Below the pieces are notes generated by a model, which searched no databases, was not told the origin of the DNA, and was given only the letters and a program-made list of their open reading frames with translations. Positions 45,970-53,105 of a DNA stretch of 64,000 bases are shown piece by piece (position 1 is the stretch's first letter; every line of letters starts with the position of its first letter). A program made the position numbers and the translations under genes. Source of the stretch: Flavobacteriales bacterium (GTDB lineage: Bacteria; Bacteroidota; Bacteroidia; Flavobacteriales_F; PHOS-HE28); assembly GCA_016715995.1 (NCBI GenBank), contig JADJXF010000011.1, forward strand, positions 62,001 through 126,000, written 5' to 3'.

Positions 45970-47649
45970 ATGGACGACATCACCCGCTCTCCTCTCTACA
46001 GCCCGGACCTTGCGCCCATCCCGCCGGAGCAGCGCACTTGGAGCAAGTGGAACCTCGCCGCGCTTTGGGTTGGCATGGCGGTGTGCATCCCTACGTATTT
46101 GCTGGCCTCCTACATGATGCGCGCGGGCCTCAGCTGGCAGGCGGCATTGGCGATCATCGGCTTGGCCAACCTGGTGATCACCATCCCCATGGTACTGAAT
46201 GGGCATGCGGGCGTGAAGTATGGCATCCCATTCCCCGTGCAGGGGCGCGCGGCCTTCGGCACGGTGGGCGTGCATGTGCCCAGCATCGTGCGCGCCATCG
46301 TGGCCTGCGGCTGGTTCGGCGTGCAGACGTGGATCGGCGGGCTCGCCCTCTATTCCATCTGGAACGCGGCGACGGGACAGACCGGATCGGCGGACCTGAC
46401 CACGGGCAAGTTCATCGGCTTCACCGTGTTCTGGCTCATCAACATATGGTTCATCTGGAGGGGCACCGAGAGCATCAAATGGCTGGAGACCTGGGCCGCT
46501 CCGATCCTCATCGTCATCGGCCTGTTCCTGATTGGCTGGGGGGCCACAAGCGCGGGAGGATTCACGAATGCGCTGGAACAGGGCAAACAGTTGCAGCACG
46601 CGACGATCACAGCCTTACCCGATGCTGATCCGCCGGGGCGCACCTTGGGGCTCTCACCTCTTCTCAACCGTGACGGCACGCACAAGGCCACGCACTATAG
46701 GATCTTCCGGTCTTCGGAATTGAAGAATACGCCACTCGAATGGAACGCGTTGACCGAGCCGATGACACGGGTTCCCATAGGCATGGACCCGCATATGGAG
46801 GTACAGTTCAAGGATTCCGAAGGACATGAATCGTCCAAAGTGCTGTTCAACGCCGACAATGTTGCTGCACGCGACGTCGGCTTCTGGCAATACCTCATGT
46901 GGTTCACCGCCATGGTAGGCTTTTGGGCCACCATGTCTATCAGCATCTCCGACATCACGCGTCACGCCAAGAGCCAGAAGGACCAGCACGCGGGGCAGTT
47001 CATCGGCTTGCCGGGCACCATGCTGTTCTACTCGTTCGTGGGCATCTTCGTCACCAGCGCGGCCGTCGTGGCCTTCGACGATGTGCTCATCGCCGAGGAC
47101 GCGCCGTGGGACCCGGTCTCGCTCGTGGCCCGGTTCAAGAGCCCGGCCGTGGTGATCTTCGCGCAGCTGGCCATGCTCATCGCAACGCTCAGCACCAATA
47201 TCGCGGCGAACGTGATCGCACCGGCCAACGCCTTCAGCAATCTTCTTCCGCAACGAATCAGTTTCCGAATGGGCGGCGTCATCGCGGGACTCATCGGCAT
47301 CGTCATCTGCCCCTGGTGGCTGATGGACGAGATCAGCGGCATCCTCATTTTCGTGAGCGGGCTGCTGGGTCCGGTGCTCGGCATCCTGCTCTGCGACTAC
47401 TTCATCATCCGCAGGCGAACGCTGGTGATCGCCGACCTCTATAAGACCGATGGTCCACACGCTGGCGTAAGCACCGCAGCGGTCGTGGCGATGGTAGTGG
47501 GCGTGCTGGTGGCGATCGTGGGCTATTGGTTCAAGCCGCTGGAAGCGCTCTACCAGCTTTCGTGGTTCACGGGCTTCGGTGCGGCCTTCCTGATCTACTG
47601 GATGATGATGAAGCGTCGATTCGCTACGCGCTCATCGCTTCACGCTTGA
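45970..47649 (+). CDS. NCS1-family nucleobase:cation symporter (uracil/allantoin permease type)
   Basis: A 559-aa inner-membrane transporter with the NCS1 signature set: WSKWNLAALWVGMAVCIPTY, GIPFPVQGRAAFGTVGVHVP and CGWFGVQTWIGG (helix 3), and GFWATMSISISDITRHAKSQ (helix 8 region, with the NCS1 substrate-site pattern). It should import uracil or a related base for the adjacent pathway. Unusual is a hydrophilic insert of ~90 residues between helices 6 and 7 (LEQGKQLQHATITALPD to NADNVAARD), not present in the Mhp1-type core. The ATG at 45970 is chosen; an in-frame GTG at 45955 overlapping the aminotransferase end is an alternative. Confidence 0.92.
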   Translation: MDDITRSPLYSPDLAPIPPEQRTWSKWNLAALWVGMAVCIPTYLLASYMMRAGLSWQAALAIIGLANLVITIPMVLNGHAGVKYGIPFPVQGRAAFGTVGVHVPSIVRAIVACGWFGVQTWIGGLALYSIWNAATGQTGSADLTTGKFIGFTVFWLINIWFIWRGTESIKWLETWAAPILIVIGLFLIGWGATSAGGFTNALEQGKQLQHATITALPDADPPGRTLGLSPLLNRDGTHKATHYRIFRSSELKNTPLEWNALTEPMTRVPIGMDPHMEVQFKDSEGHESSKVLFNADNVAARDVGFWQYLMWFTAMVGFWATMSISISDITRHAKSQKDQHAGQFIGLPGTMLFYSFVGIFVTSAAVVAFDDVLIAEDAPWDPVSLVARFKSPAVVIFAQLAMLIATLSTNIAANVIAPANAFSNLLPQRISFRMGGVIAGLIGIVICPWWLMDEISGILIFVSGLLGPVLGILLCDYFIIRRRTLVIADLYKTDGPHAGVSTAAVVAMVVGVLVAIVGYWFKPLEALYQLSWFTGFGAAFLIYWMMMKRRFATRSSLHA

Positions 47650-48043
47650 AGAGCCAGTCCATGGCGTCCCGTTCCTCCGGGAACCAAGCCACCTTGAAAG
47701 TGAGCCGACCATTCACCGCCGTGAAGGAGCGCTGCACGCTGGTCTGGTTGAAGTAGTCCCTGGACTGCAGGATCGCCATCTTCTCCAGTTTGGTGTTGAA
47801 AAGCTTGGGGAACCAGACCTCGTTCGCCCAGCTCTCGTCTGCCTGAAGGATCGCGGTCATCCCGCGCAGGTCTGCCAGCCAGAAGCGGATTCCGTTCTTG
47901 CCGACGTAGTCCAGTGCGGTCTCCAATCCTCGGCGGTACTCCTCGCTTCGCGCGTGGCCGCGCCAAGTGAGATGAACGAACTGCTCGCTCGGGGAGCATC
48001 GAATCTGAAGAAATGGCTCATCGAGCAGGATGAGGTGGTCCAT
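47624..48043 (-). CDS. Small cytosolic protein, STAS/SpoIIAA-like, unknown
   Basis: A 139-aa protein from ATG 48043 (MDHLILLDEPFLQIRCSPSE). The alternation of strands and helices (HLTWRGHARSEEYRRGLETA, IRFWLADLRGMTAILQADES, WFPKLFNTKLEKMAIL) resembles small SpoIIAA/STAS-like proteins common in Bacteroidota. No phosphorylatable site can be assigned. It is the only minus-strand gene within the pyrimidine cluster core and its end overlaps the permease end by 26 bp. A link to the pathway is not supported. Confidence 0.6.
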   Translation of the reverse strand: MDHLILLDEPFLQIRCSPSEQFVHLTWRGHARSEEYRRGLETALDYVGKNGIRFWLADLRGMTAILQADESWANEVWFPKLFNTKLEKMAILQSRDYFNQTSVQRSFTAVNGRLTFKVAWFPEERDAMDWLFKREAMSA

Positions 48044-48125
48044 GGCGTGGGATGGTGTCAATGCGTGCATGAAGGTAGATCGGCAACGCGACAACCCAAT
48101 GGCGTAGCGGGAAGGGGAGGAGGCT

Positions 48126-48133
48126 TATCTTTC
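48126..48133 (+). promoter_or_regulatory. Candidate -7 box TATCTTTC before hydA
   Basis: TATCTTTC is one base off TAnnTTTG and ends 35 nt before the ATG at 48169, in the gap that follows the convergent minus-strand gene. hydA therefore likely has its own promoter. Confidence 0.4.
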
Positions 48134-48168
48134 CTACGGTCGGCACCCATGCCGTCCCGAATGCACCC

Positions 48169-49548
48169 ATGGGCCTGCTCATCAAGAACGGCACCGTCGT
48201 CACCGCCGCTGACTTCCACCGCGCCGACGTCCTTATCGAAGGCGAACACGTCAAGGCCATCGGGCATGATCTGTCAGCGCCCGGTGCCGAAGTGATCGAC
48301 GCGAAAGGCCAGTTCGTGCTGCCCGGCGGCATCGATCCGCACGTGCATTTGGACATGCCCTTCATGGGCACCTTCAGCAGCGACAACTACGAGACCGGCA
48401 CACTCGCGGCGCTGCACGGCGGCACCACCACCGTCATCGACTTCATCCTGCAAACCCAGGGCAAGAGCCTGCGCCACGCGCTGGAAGCTTGGCAGGGCCG
48501 CATGAACGGCAACCTCTACGGCGACCTCAGTTTCCACATGGCCGTCACCGACTTCAACGACGGCACCAAGGCCGAAGTGAAGGAGATGATCGAGCAGGAG
48601 GGCATCACCAGCTTCAAGACCTTCATGGCGTACAAGGGCGCGCTCATGATCGACGACCGCCAGATGGTGGGCCTCATGCAGGAGGTGAAGCAGCACGGCG
48701 GCATGGTGATCGTACACGCCACCAACGGCGACATGATCGACTACCTCGTGCAGAAGCACCGCAGTGAGGGCAAGCTCTCACCGCTGTACCACTACCTCAG
48801 CCAGCCGGAGATCACCGAAGCCGAAGCCAGCGGGCGATTCGCCGACATGGCCTGGCACACCGGCGTGCCCGCGTACATCGTACACATGACCTGCGAAGGC
48901 GCGCTCAACCACGTGCGCGATGCCGCACGCCGGGGCCAGCGCGTGCTGGCCGAGACCTGCATCCAGTACCTGCTGCTCGATGCCTCGCTCTACGAACGCG
49001 AGGACGGCGCGAAGTGGGTGATGAGTCCGCCGTTGCGCGAGAAGAAGGACCAAGCGCAGCTATGGGCCGGCATCGATCAAGGCAGCATACAGGTGGTGGC
49101 CACGGACCATTGTCCGTTTACCTGGGAGAAGAAGCTGCTCGGCAAGGACGATTTCTCCAAGATCCCCAATGGCCACCCCGCCATCGAGCACCGCATGGAA
49201 CTGCTCTTCAGCGAAGGGGTGAACAAGAAGCGCATCAGCGTGAACAAGTTCGTGGAAGTGACCGCCACCAACCCCGCGAAGATCTTCGGCATGTTCCCGC
49301 GCAAAGGCACCATCGGCATCGGCAGCGACGCGGACATCATCCTGCTCGACCCGAACGAAAAGCACACCCTCAGCGCCCAGACCCACCACATGAACGTGGA
49401 CTACAGCGGCTATGAAGGCATGGAACTCACTGGCAAGGTGAAGACCACCATCCTCCGCGGCCAGGTGGCGGTACACAACGGGGAGGTGCGGATAAAGAAG
49501 GGGTATGGGAAGTTCGTGAAGCGGAACAAGGTTTCTGGAATGCTTTGA
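48169..49548 (+). CDS. hydA: Dihydropyrimidinase (D-hydantoinase family)
   Basis: A 459-aa amidohydrolase; opens the ring of 5,6-dihydrouracil or dihydrothymine to N-carbamoyl-beta-alanine (or its methyl form). All ligand motifs of the binuclear zinc site are present: HxH in GGIDPHVHLDMPF, the carboxylated Lys in SFKTFMAYKG, His in MVIVHATNGD, His in AYIVHMTCEG, and Asp in VVATDHCPF. Length matches the family (~460). It is second in pathway order after PreT/PreA. The cluster behind it is interrupted by a low-GC ATPase/PIN pair and an IS110 element before ureidopropionase resumes at 53106. Confidence 0.95.
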   Translation: MGLLIKNGTVVTAADFHRADVLIEGEHVKAIGHDLSAPGAEVIDAKGQFVLPGGIDPHVHLDMPFMGTFSSDNYETGTLAALHGGTTTVIDFILQTQGKSLRHALEAWQGRMNGNLYGDLSFHMAVTDFNDGTKAEVKEMIEQEGITSFKTFMAYKGALMIDDRQMVGLMQEVKQHGGMVIVHATNGDMIDYLVQKHRSEGKLSPLYHYLSQPEITEAEASGRFADMAWHTGVPAYIVHMTCEGALNHVRDAARRGQRVLAETCIQYLLLDASLYEREDGAKWVMSPPLREKKDQAQLWAGIDQGSIQVVATDHCPFTWEKKLLGKDDFSKIPNGHPAIEHRMELLFSEGVNKKRISVNKFVEVTATNPAKIFGMFPRKGTIGIGSDADIILLDPNEKHTLSAQTHHMNVDYSGYEGMELTGKVKTTILRGQVAVHNGEVRIKKGYGKFVKRNKVSGML

Positions 49549-49588
49549 ATGATCAGCGGATGAGGATGATTAGCCGATCAGCTGATGG
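49549..49588 (+). repeat. One-sided arm of gatcagc/gattagc words after hydA
   Basis: The words gatcagcggatgagg, gattagccgatcagctgat repeat directly after the hydA stop. The same word family forms the arms around the IVP-family gene at 55861-56467 (ttagctgat, gatcagccgat). No complementary arm is found before 49617, so this may be the remnant of a disrupted unit. Confidence 0.55.
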
Positions 49589-49616
49589 CACGTGTCACGC
49601 CGAGCGGAGTCGAGGT

Positions 49617-49715
49617 GTGGGCGTGCCCCTCGCAAAGCCTCGGGTCGCGCTTTCCGCTGCAAGTCCGCGCCGAGGACGGCTTGCGGGCTTTTCGCTGCAA
49701 TCGCTCACGCGCATC
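49617..49715 (-). repeat. Dispersed repeat, copy B (inverted relative to A)
   Basis: The reverse complement reads gcgattgcagcgaaaagccc near its start and gcccgaggctttgcgagggg near its end, matching copy A (2982-3090) over ~100 bp. Its end touches the stop of the PIN-like gene. It and the interrupted plus copy at 51617-52976 flank the ATPase/PIN pair in inverted orientation. Confidence 0.75.
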
Positions 49716-50199
49716 AAGACGTTGGAACTACGATACCACTGAGGTAGTCCGACGCTTCAAGTACGTGAACCTCAATTTCCTTCTTGAAGAATTTCCGTTT
49801 CTCCTTGCTGAAGTCTTCGAAGTCATGACTCACAAGAATTCTGTCCGAGGTTTTGGAGGCAACCTTGAGGTACAATCGATCCTTCGTCTTGCGAACGGAC
49901 TTCTCAATGGTCCTGCGGACATTGGTACTAACGCCTTTGGTGTGCTCTCGAACGCGGCCGGAAGTCGCGAGGGTGATGATTAAATCCCTGCCCAGCATAC
50001 CGGGCGCTAGTCTTGCCATGTATTCGCTCCAGATGGTACTGCGATTGGAAGCTTCGGTTACGTTGAAACCCTCGTCTAGGAACATCAACTCATCTGAGGC
50101 GAGCAAGTGTTCGATGAGGTTAATGGAACTCGCCTGTCTCGCCTCAGCAGTGTTGTTCGCGTGTTCGAGAACATTCGCGTCAATGACTAGTTCCACCAT
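49714..50199 (-). CDS. PIN-like domain protein, putative nuclease partner of the ATPase
   Basis: A 161-aa protein; the ATG at 50199 overlaps the ATPase stop by one base (TAATG), so the pair is translationally coupled. It opens MVELVIDANVLEHANN, the first strand and Asp of a PIN domain. Further acidic candidates are Glu in TIWSEYMARL, Asp in VRKTKDRLYLKVA and Asp in RILVSHDFEDF, the last like the final PIN strand. PIN proteins are Mg-dependent RNases. The assignment is by eye from these blocks. The gene is visibly less GC-rich than its neighbours. With the ATPase, an antiviral or toxin-like module is plausible but unproven. Confidence 0.65.
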   Translation of the reverse strand: MVELVIDANVLEHANNTAEARQASSINLIEHLLASDELMFLDEGFNVTEASNRSTIWSEYMARLAPGMLGRDLIITLATSGRVREHTKGVSTNVRRTIEKSVRKTKDRLYLKVASKTSDRILVSHDFEDFSKEKRKFFKKEIEVHVLEASDYLSGIVVPTS

Positions 50200-51569
50200 T
50201 ACTTCTTGGACGTATTTCGCCTTAGTTGGGCCTTCGCAAGGTTCATAGCGCCTGAGAGCGACTCGTCGAAAAAACCCTTCGGCCATTGGTCTGAGGAGAT
50301 GTGGCCATCCTCCCCGATTTCAATCTTTCGTATGGTTGAAGCCTCGTCGACCTTTTCCACAAAATAGAGAGCAACATCACCCGTCTTGATTCTACCCTCT
50401 GCAATAAGACTCCGCATTCTGAGCAGGAGATGCTCACTGTGTGTTTCAACGATGACCCTCTGGTCCTTGCTCGCCATGAAACAGAAAAGGTCAGCAAGTA
50501 GGCCCTGTAGTCTAGGATTCAGGTGGATCTCTGGCTGCTCCGCAATCGTAAGGCAATCCCTGGGGGAGACTAGTGCTTGCACTAGAAGAGGCAGAATCTG
50601 TGATGCGCCGAATCCGGAGTTTGCAATGTTGGTGTACAAGGGTGACTTCTTTGTCCGGAAGTTGATTGAGTATAGAGAGCTGGATACCCGCAAGAATTCA
50701 AGTTCATCGCCAAAGCCGAATCGCTGAATCCATGTGTTCAGGTCATCTCTAATTTTCTCATGTTGATTCTTCAGGACGTCTGGCAGGTTCTCCCCCCTAT
50801 TGCCCACTGTAGGATACTTCTCATTAGTGAGTTCATAGTAGCGTTTGGGTTCATTCCGAACAGGTCCGATATAGCTGAGGTTCCCCAAGATTTCAGAGAC
50901 TACAGAATAGTTGAACGATACTGCTCTGATGAACTGAGAGAAGCTCTTTGAATGCTGACTTGCGGCCAAACTCTTGTCACGTCCACCTTTCTTCGTTTTG
51001 GGTGGAGATAGGAAGGAGTTTGGAGAGAACATGAAGTTCAACGGCTCACTGTCTCCAATAGCTGTTCTCTCCGCGGCTTTCAATCTTGCTTTGAACGGTC
51101 CAGTCATTTCGAACTTGGCGCCGGATCTCTTCAACGTGAAGTAGGGTCGTCGGAAAATGTCATAGACGGATTCCGAGTTTAGAAGTAGCTCCCTACTCTT
51201 TGCATCCGCGACCTTGAATGTGGCTTCTATCATCCCCGGCGCATAATTCCCAACGGCTGCACTCTTCTTGGCCGATTTGGCGTGAGTGTGGTAATCAAAT
51301 CCGAAGTAGATTTCCTTAGCTAGGCTGTAATCATTGAAGATTTCTTTGATGTTGCCTGCGTCGTATGTCCGTCCACGAAGTATCAAGGTGGAAAATGGAT
51401 CTCGCGATGACACGGTCTGGCTCATCATCAGCAGTGGCGCGATGAAGCTGGTCTTTCCAGAGTTGTTGTTCCCGATGACGATTGTCACTGGCTTTATGTC
51501 AATCCAACCCGTGTCCCTAAATCCCTTGAAATTCTTCCAGCGAACCCTGTAGTTCGAATGCAACGCCAT
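50199..51569 (-). CDS. AAA/ABC-type ATPase (COG4938/DUF3696-like), putative defence gene
   Basis: A 456-aa SMC/RecF-like ATPase. Walker A is GNNNSGKT (residues 33-40) right after NFKGFRDTGWIDIKPVTIVI. The Q-loop region is MMSQTVSS. A signature-like segment is NSGFGASQILPLL, Walker B is TIAEQPEIHLNP (~341-352), and the H-loop is ETHSEHLLLRMR. This is the pattern of stand-alone ATPases with a DUF3696-type end that pair with small effectors. The coupled neighbour is PIN-like. GC content is clearly below the surrounding genes. Several known phage-defence systems (for example OLD/Gabija, Septu and PARIS types) use such ATPases, but this pair matches none that I can name. Confidence 0.85.
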   Translation of the reverse strand: MALHSNYRVRWKNFKGFRDTGWIDIKPVTIVIGNNNSGKTSFIAPLLMMSQTVSSRDPFSTLILRGRTYDAGNIKEIFNDYSLAKEIYFGFDYHTHAKSAKKSAAVGNYAPGMIEATFKVADAKSRELLLNSESVYDIFRRPYFTLKRSGAKFEMTGPFKARLKAAERTAIGDSEPLNFMFSPNSFLSPPKTKKGGRDKSLAASQHSKSFSQFIRAVSFNYSVVSEILGNLSYIGPVRNEPKRYYELTNEKYPTVGNRGENLPDVLKNQHEKIRDDLNTWIQRFGFGDELEFLRVSSSLYSINFRTKKSPLYTNIANSGFGASQILPLLVQALVSPRDCLTIAEQPEIHLNPRLQGLLADLFCFMASKDQRVIVETHSEHLLLRMRSLIAEGRIKTGDVALYFVEKVDEASTIRKIEIGEDGHISSDQWPKGFFDESLSGAMNLAKAQLRRNTSKK

Positions 51570-51588
51570 CTCGGTAGTGTTTGGGTAT

Positions 51589-51596
51589 CAAACCTA
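51589..51596 (-). promoter_or_regulatory. -7 promoter box TAGGTTTG for the ATPase/PIN pair
   Basis: The minus strand reads TAGGTTTG, a perfect TAnnTTTG, 19 nt before the ATG at 51569. No clear TTG at the -33 position; the IS110 element inserted just upstream (predicted boundary 51627) may have removed or replaced it. Confidence 0.55.
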
Positions 51597-51640
51597 AAGC
51601 TTCTGGCGACGCAGTCTTCGCGTGACTCTAGACTTGCCCC

Positions 51641-51760
51641 CGGTAGGTATTCCGATACTTACCGCAAGCGACGACCTCAACAGGGAACTGAGCGGGGCGG
51701 CAGGTGAACCAATTCGCGTGATAGGCCACAGACCTATATCCCTTATCGGGACCTGCCGCT
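51641..51760 (+). ncRNA. Candidate IS110 bridge RNA in the non-coding left end
   Basis: Stem 1 is CGGTAGGTAT (51641-51650) with ATACTTACCG (51655-51664), one G-U pair. A larger stem, GCGGCAGGT (51697-51705) with ACCTGCCGC (51751-51759), encloses a small hairpin ATAGG/CCTAT (51721-51737) and CCC/GGG (51740-51750). A 5' stem-loop followed by a looped structure in the region before the transposase is what IS110 bridge RNAs show. Target- and donor-binding guides were not assigned. Confidence 0.4.
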
Positions 51761-51878
51761 CCCTCGGACCCCGTGCTCAGATAGAATATGAGGCATCAAG
51801 GCCTGTTAGAGTCATCAAGCCAAGGTCCTTTGCTCAGCCCCTGAAGAGATCGTAGTGACACACCCAAAACTAACGGAC

Positions 51879-52877
51879 ATGCACTACGTAGGGATCGATG
51901 TAAGTCACGAACACCTGGACTTCGCACTGCTGGGCGATGACGGCCACCCCATCCGGACCGATCGCATCGCCAACAGCCGCCGGGCCATTGCCGGATGGAT
52001 CGCGCAGTTGAAGAAGAAGGACCGGGTGGCATTGGATCAAAGCCTGTTCTGCTTGGAGCCCACGGGGCACTACTCCCAGTTGCTACTGGAGATGCTGGTG
52101 GAACATCAAGCACCCACTTGGCTCGCCCATCCGATGCACATCAAGCAGAGCCTGGGTGACCAGCGTGGCAAGAGCGATACGCTCGACGCCTTGCGCATCG
52201 CCCAGTACGCGCACCGCTTCCGGGACAAGGCCCGCAGGTTCACGGCCGACCACCTGAAGATGACCAAGCTGAAGCAGCTCTTGATGAAGCGCCAGCAAAT
52301 GGTGGAGGCTTCCACGAAGCTCAAAGCGCAGATCAGCCATGTGAACAAGAACATGCACAAGGAGTTGCGCGCCGCCTTCACGCGCTTCGACAAGGCACAG
52401 CTCCGCAAGCTCCAGACCTTGATCGAGAAGGTGGATCACATGGTCCAGGTCGAGATCGAGTCGCACCCGGAGGTCCACGAGCGCTATGAGCTGATCTGTT
52501 CGATCCCCGGCATAGGCCGCGTTCTTGCCACCAACCTGCTGGCCCTTACCGATGACTTCACCCGTTTCAGTTCGCCTCGCGCTCTTGCTTGTCACTGCGG
52601 CGTGGCGCCCTTCGAACACAGTTCAGGTTCCAGCATCAGAGGAAAGACCCGCACATCACCCAAGGCCAACACCTGGCTCAAGAGCCTGCTCCATATGTCG
52701 GCCATCGTGGCCGTGCGCAACGACACCGGATTAGCCGCTTACTACAAACGCAAGGTCGATGAAGGCAAACCCAAGCTCCTTGTTCTCAACGCGGTTCGAG
52801 CCAAGCTCATCCACCGCGTCTTCGCCGTGCTCCGCAAAGGCGAACCCTACAACACTAACCTCTTGCAGATGTCATAG
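51879..52877 (+). CDS. IS110-family transposase (DEDD recombinase)
   Basis: A 332-aa protein from ATG 51879 (MHYVGIDVSHEHLDFALLGD). An in-frame GTG at 51855 would add eight residues. The N-terminal RuvC-like DEDD domain has Asp in GIDVSHEHLD, Glu in FCLEPTGHYS and the Asp pair in GKSDTLDALRIAQYA. The C-terminal Transposase_20 domain has LICSIPGIGRVLATNLLALT, with the conserved Ser region AFEHSSG-like as PFEHSSGSSIRGK. IS110 enzymes recombine circular donor DNA into targets guided by a bridge RNA. The protein appears intact, so the element may be active. Confidence 0.95.
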   Translation: MHYVGIDVSHEHLDFALLGDDGHPIRTDRIANSRRAIAGWIAQLKKKDRVALDQSLFCLEPTGHYSQLLLEMLVEHQAPTWLAHPMHIKQSLGDQRGKSDTLDALRIAQYAHRFRDKARRFTADHLKMTKLKQLLMKRQQMVEASTKLKAQISHVNKNMHKELRAAFTRFDKAQLRKLQTLIEKVDHMVQVEIESHPEVHERYELICSIPGIGRVLATNLLALTDDFTRFSSPRALACHCGVAPFEHSSGSSIRGKTRTSPKANTWLKSLLHMSAIVAVRNDTGLAAYYKRKVDEGKPKLLVLNAVRAKLIHRVFAVLRKGEPYNTNLLQMS

Positions 52878-52883
52878 AATAAG

Positions 52884-52976
52884 GGATAGCAGCGGCACCC
52901 CACAGCGCGGTAATCCGCGCGAGGAGTACAGCGGATAGCCCGACGGCGAGGCTTTGCGCGCCGGCACGCCCTAACA
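52884..52976 (+). repeat. Dispersed repeat, copy C (right part, interrupted by IS110)
   Basis: ggatagcagcgg at the start and gaggctttgcgcgccggcac plus gccctaac at the end align with copy A (2992-3090), with more divergence in the middle (tacagcggatagcccga). The missing left ten bases are found at 51617-51626 on the other side of the IS110 element. Confidence 0.65.
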
Positions 52977-53026
52977 AGCACATTGCTCGTTACATTGGCG
53001 ATCGTCCACGCACAAACCCAGCCCGC

Positions 53027-53095
53027 GTTGTCCGTTGTCAGTTGTCCGTCGTGATGGTCGGCAGCCAGACAACCGACAACTGACAACCGACAACC
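53027..53095 (+). repeat. Intergenic hairpin of gttgtc words before ureidopropionase, no gene inside
   Basis: The arm 53027-53053 (gttgtccgttgtcagttgtc and on) pairs with 53069-53095 (gacaaccgacaactgacaac and on): about 24 of 27 bases complementary, ~15-nt loop. It ends 10 nt before the ATG at 53106. It uses the same word family as the arms at 44097 and 60860. Confidence 0.75.
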
Positions 53096-53105
53096 GATCC
53101 CACCC

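Larger units (their letters stand above)
51627..52883 (+). mobile_element. IS110-family insertion sequence inserted in the dispersed repeat
   Basis: Left of 51627 the sequence is ttcgcgtgac (51617-51626) and right of 52883 it is ggatagcagcgg (52884-52895). Joined, they restore the start of copy A, where ttcgcgtgac is followed directly by ggattgcagcgg (2982-3003). This predicts a 1,257-bp element, a normal IS110 size, with a non-coding left end of ~250 bp and the transposase stop 6 nt from the right end. IS110 elements lack long terminal inverted repeats, as here. Exact ends could differ by a few bases. Confidence 0.7.
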
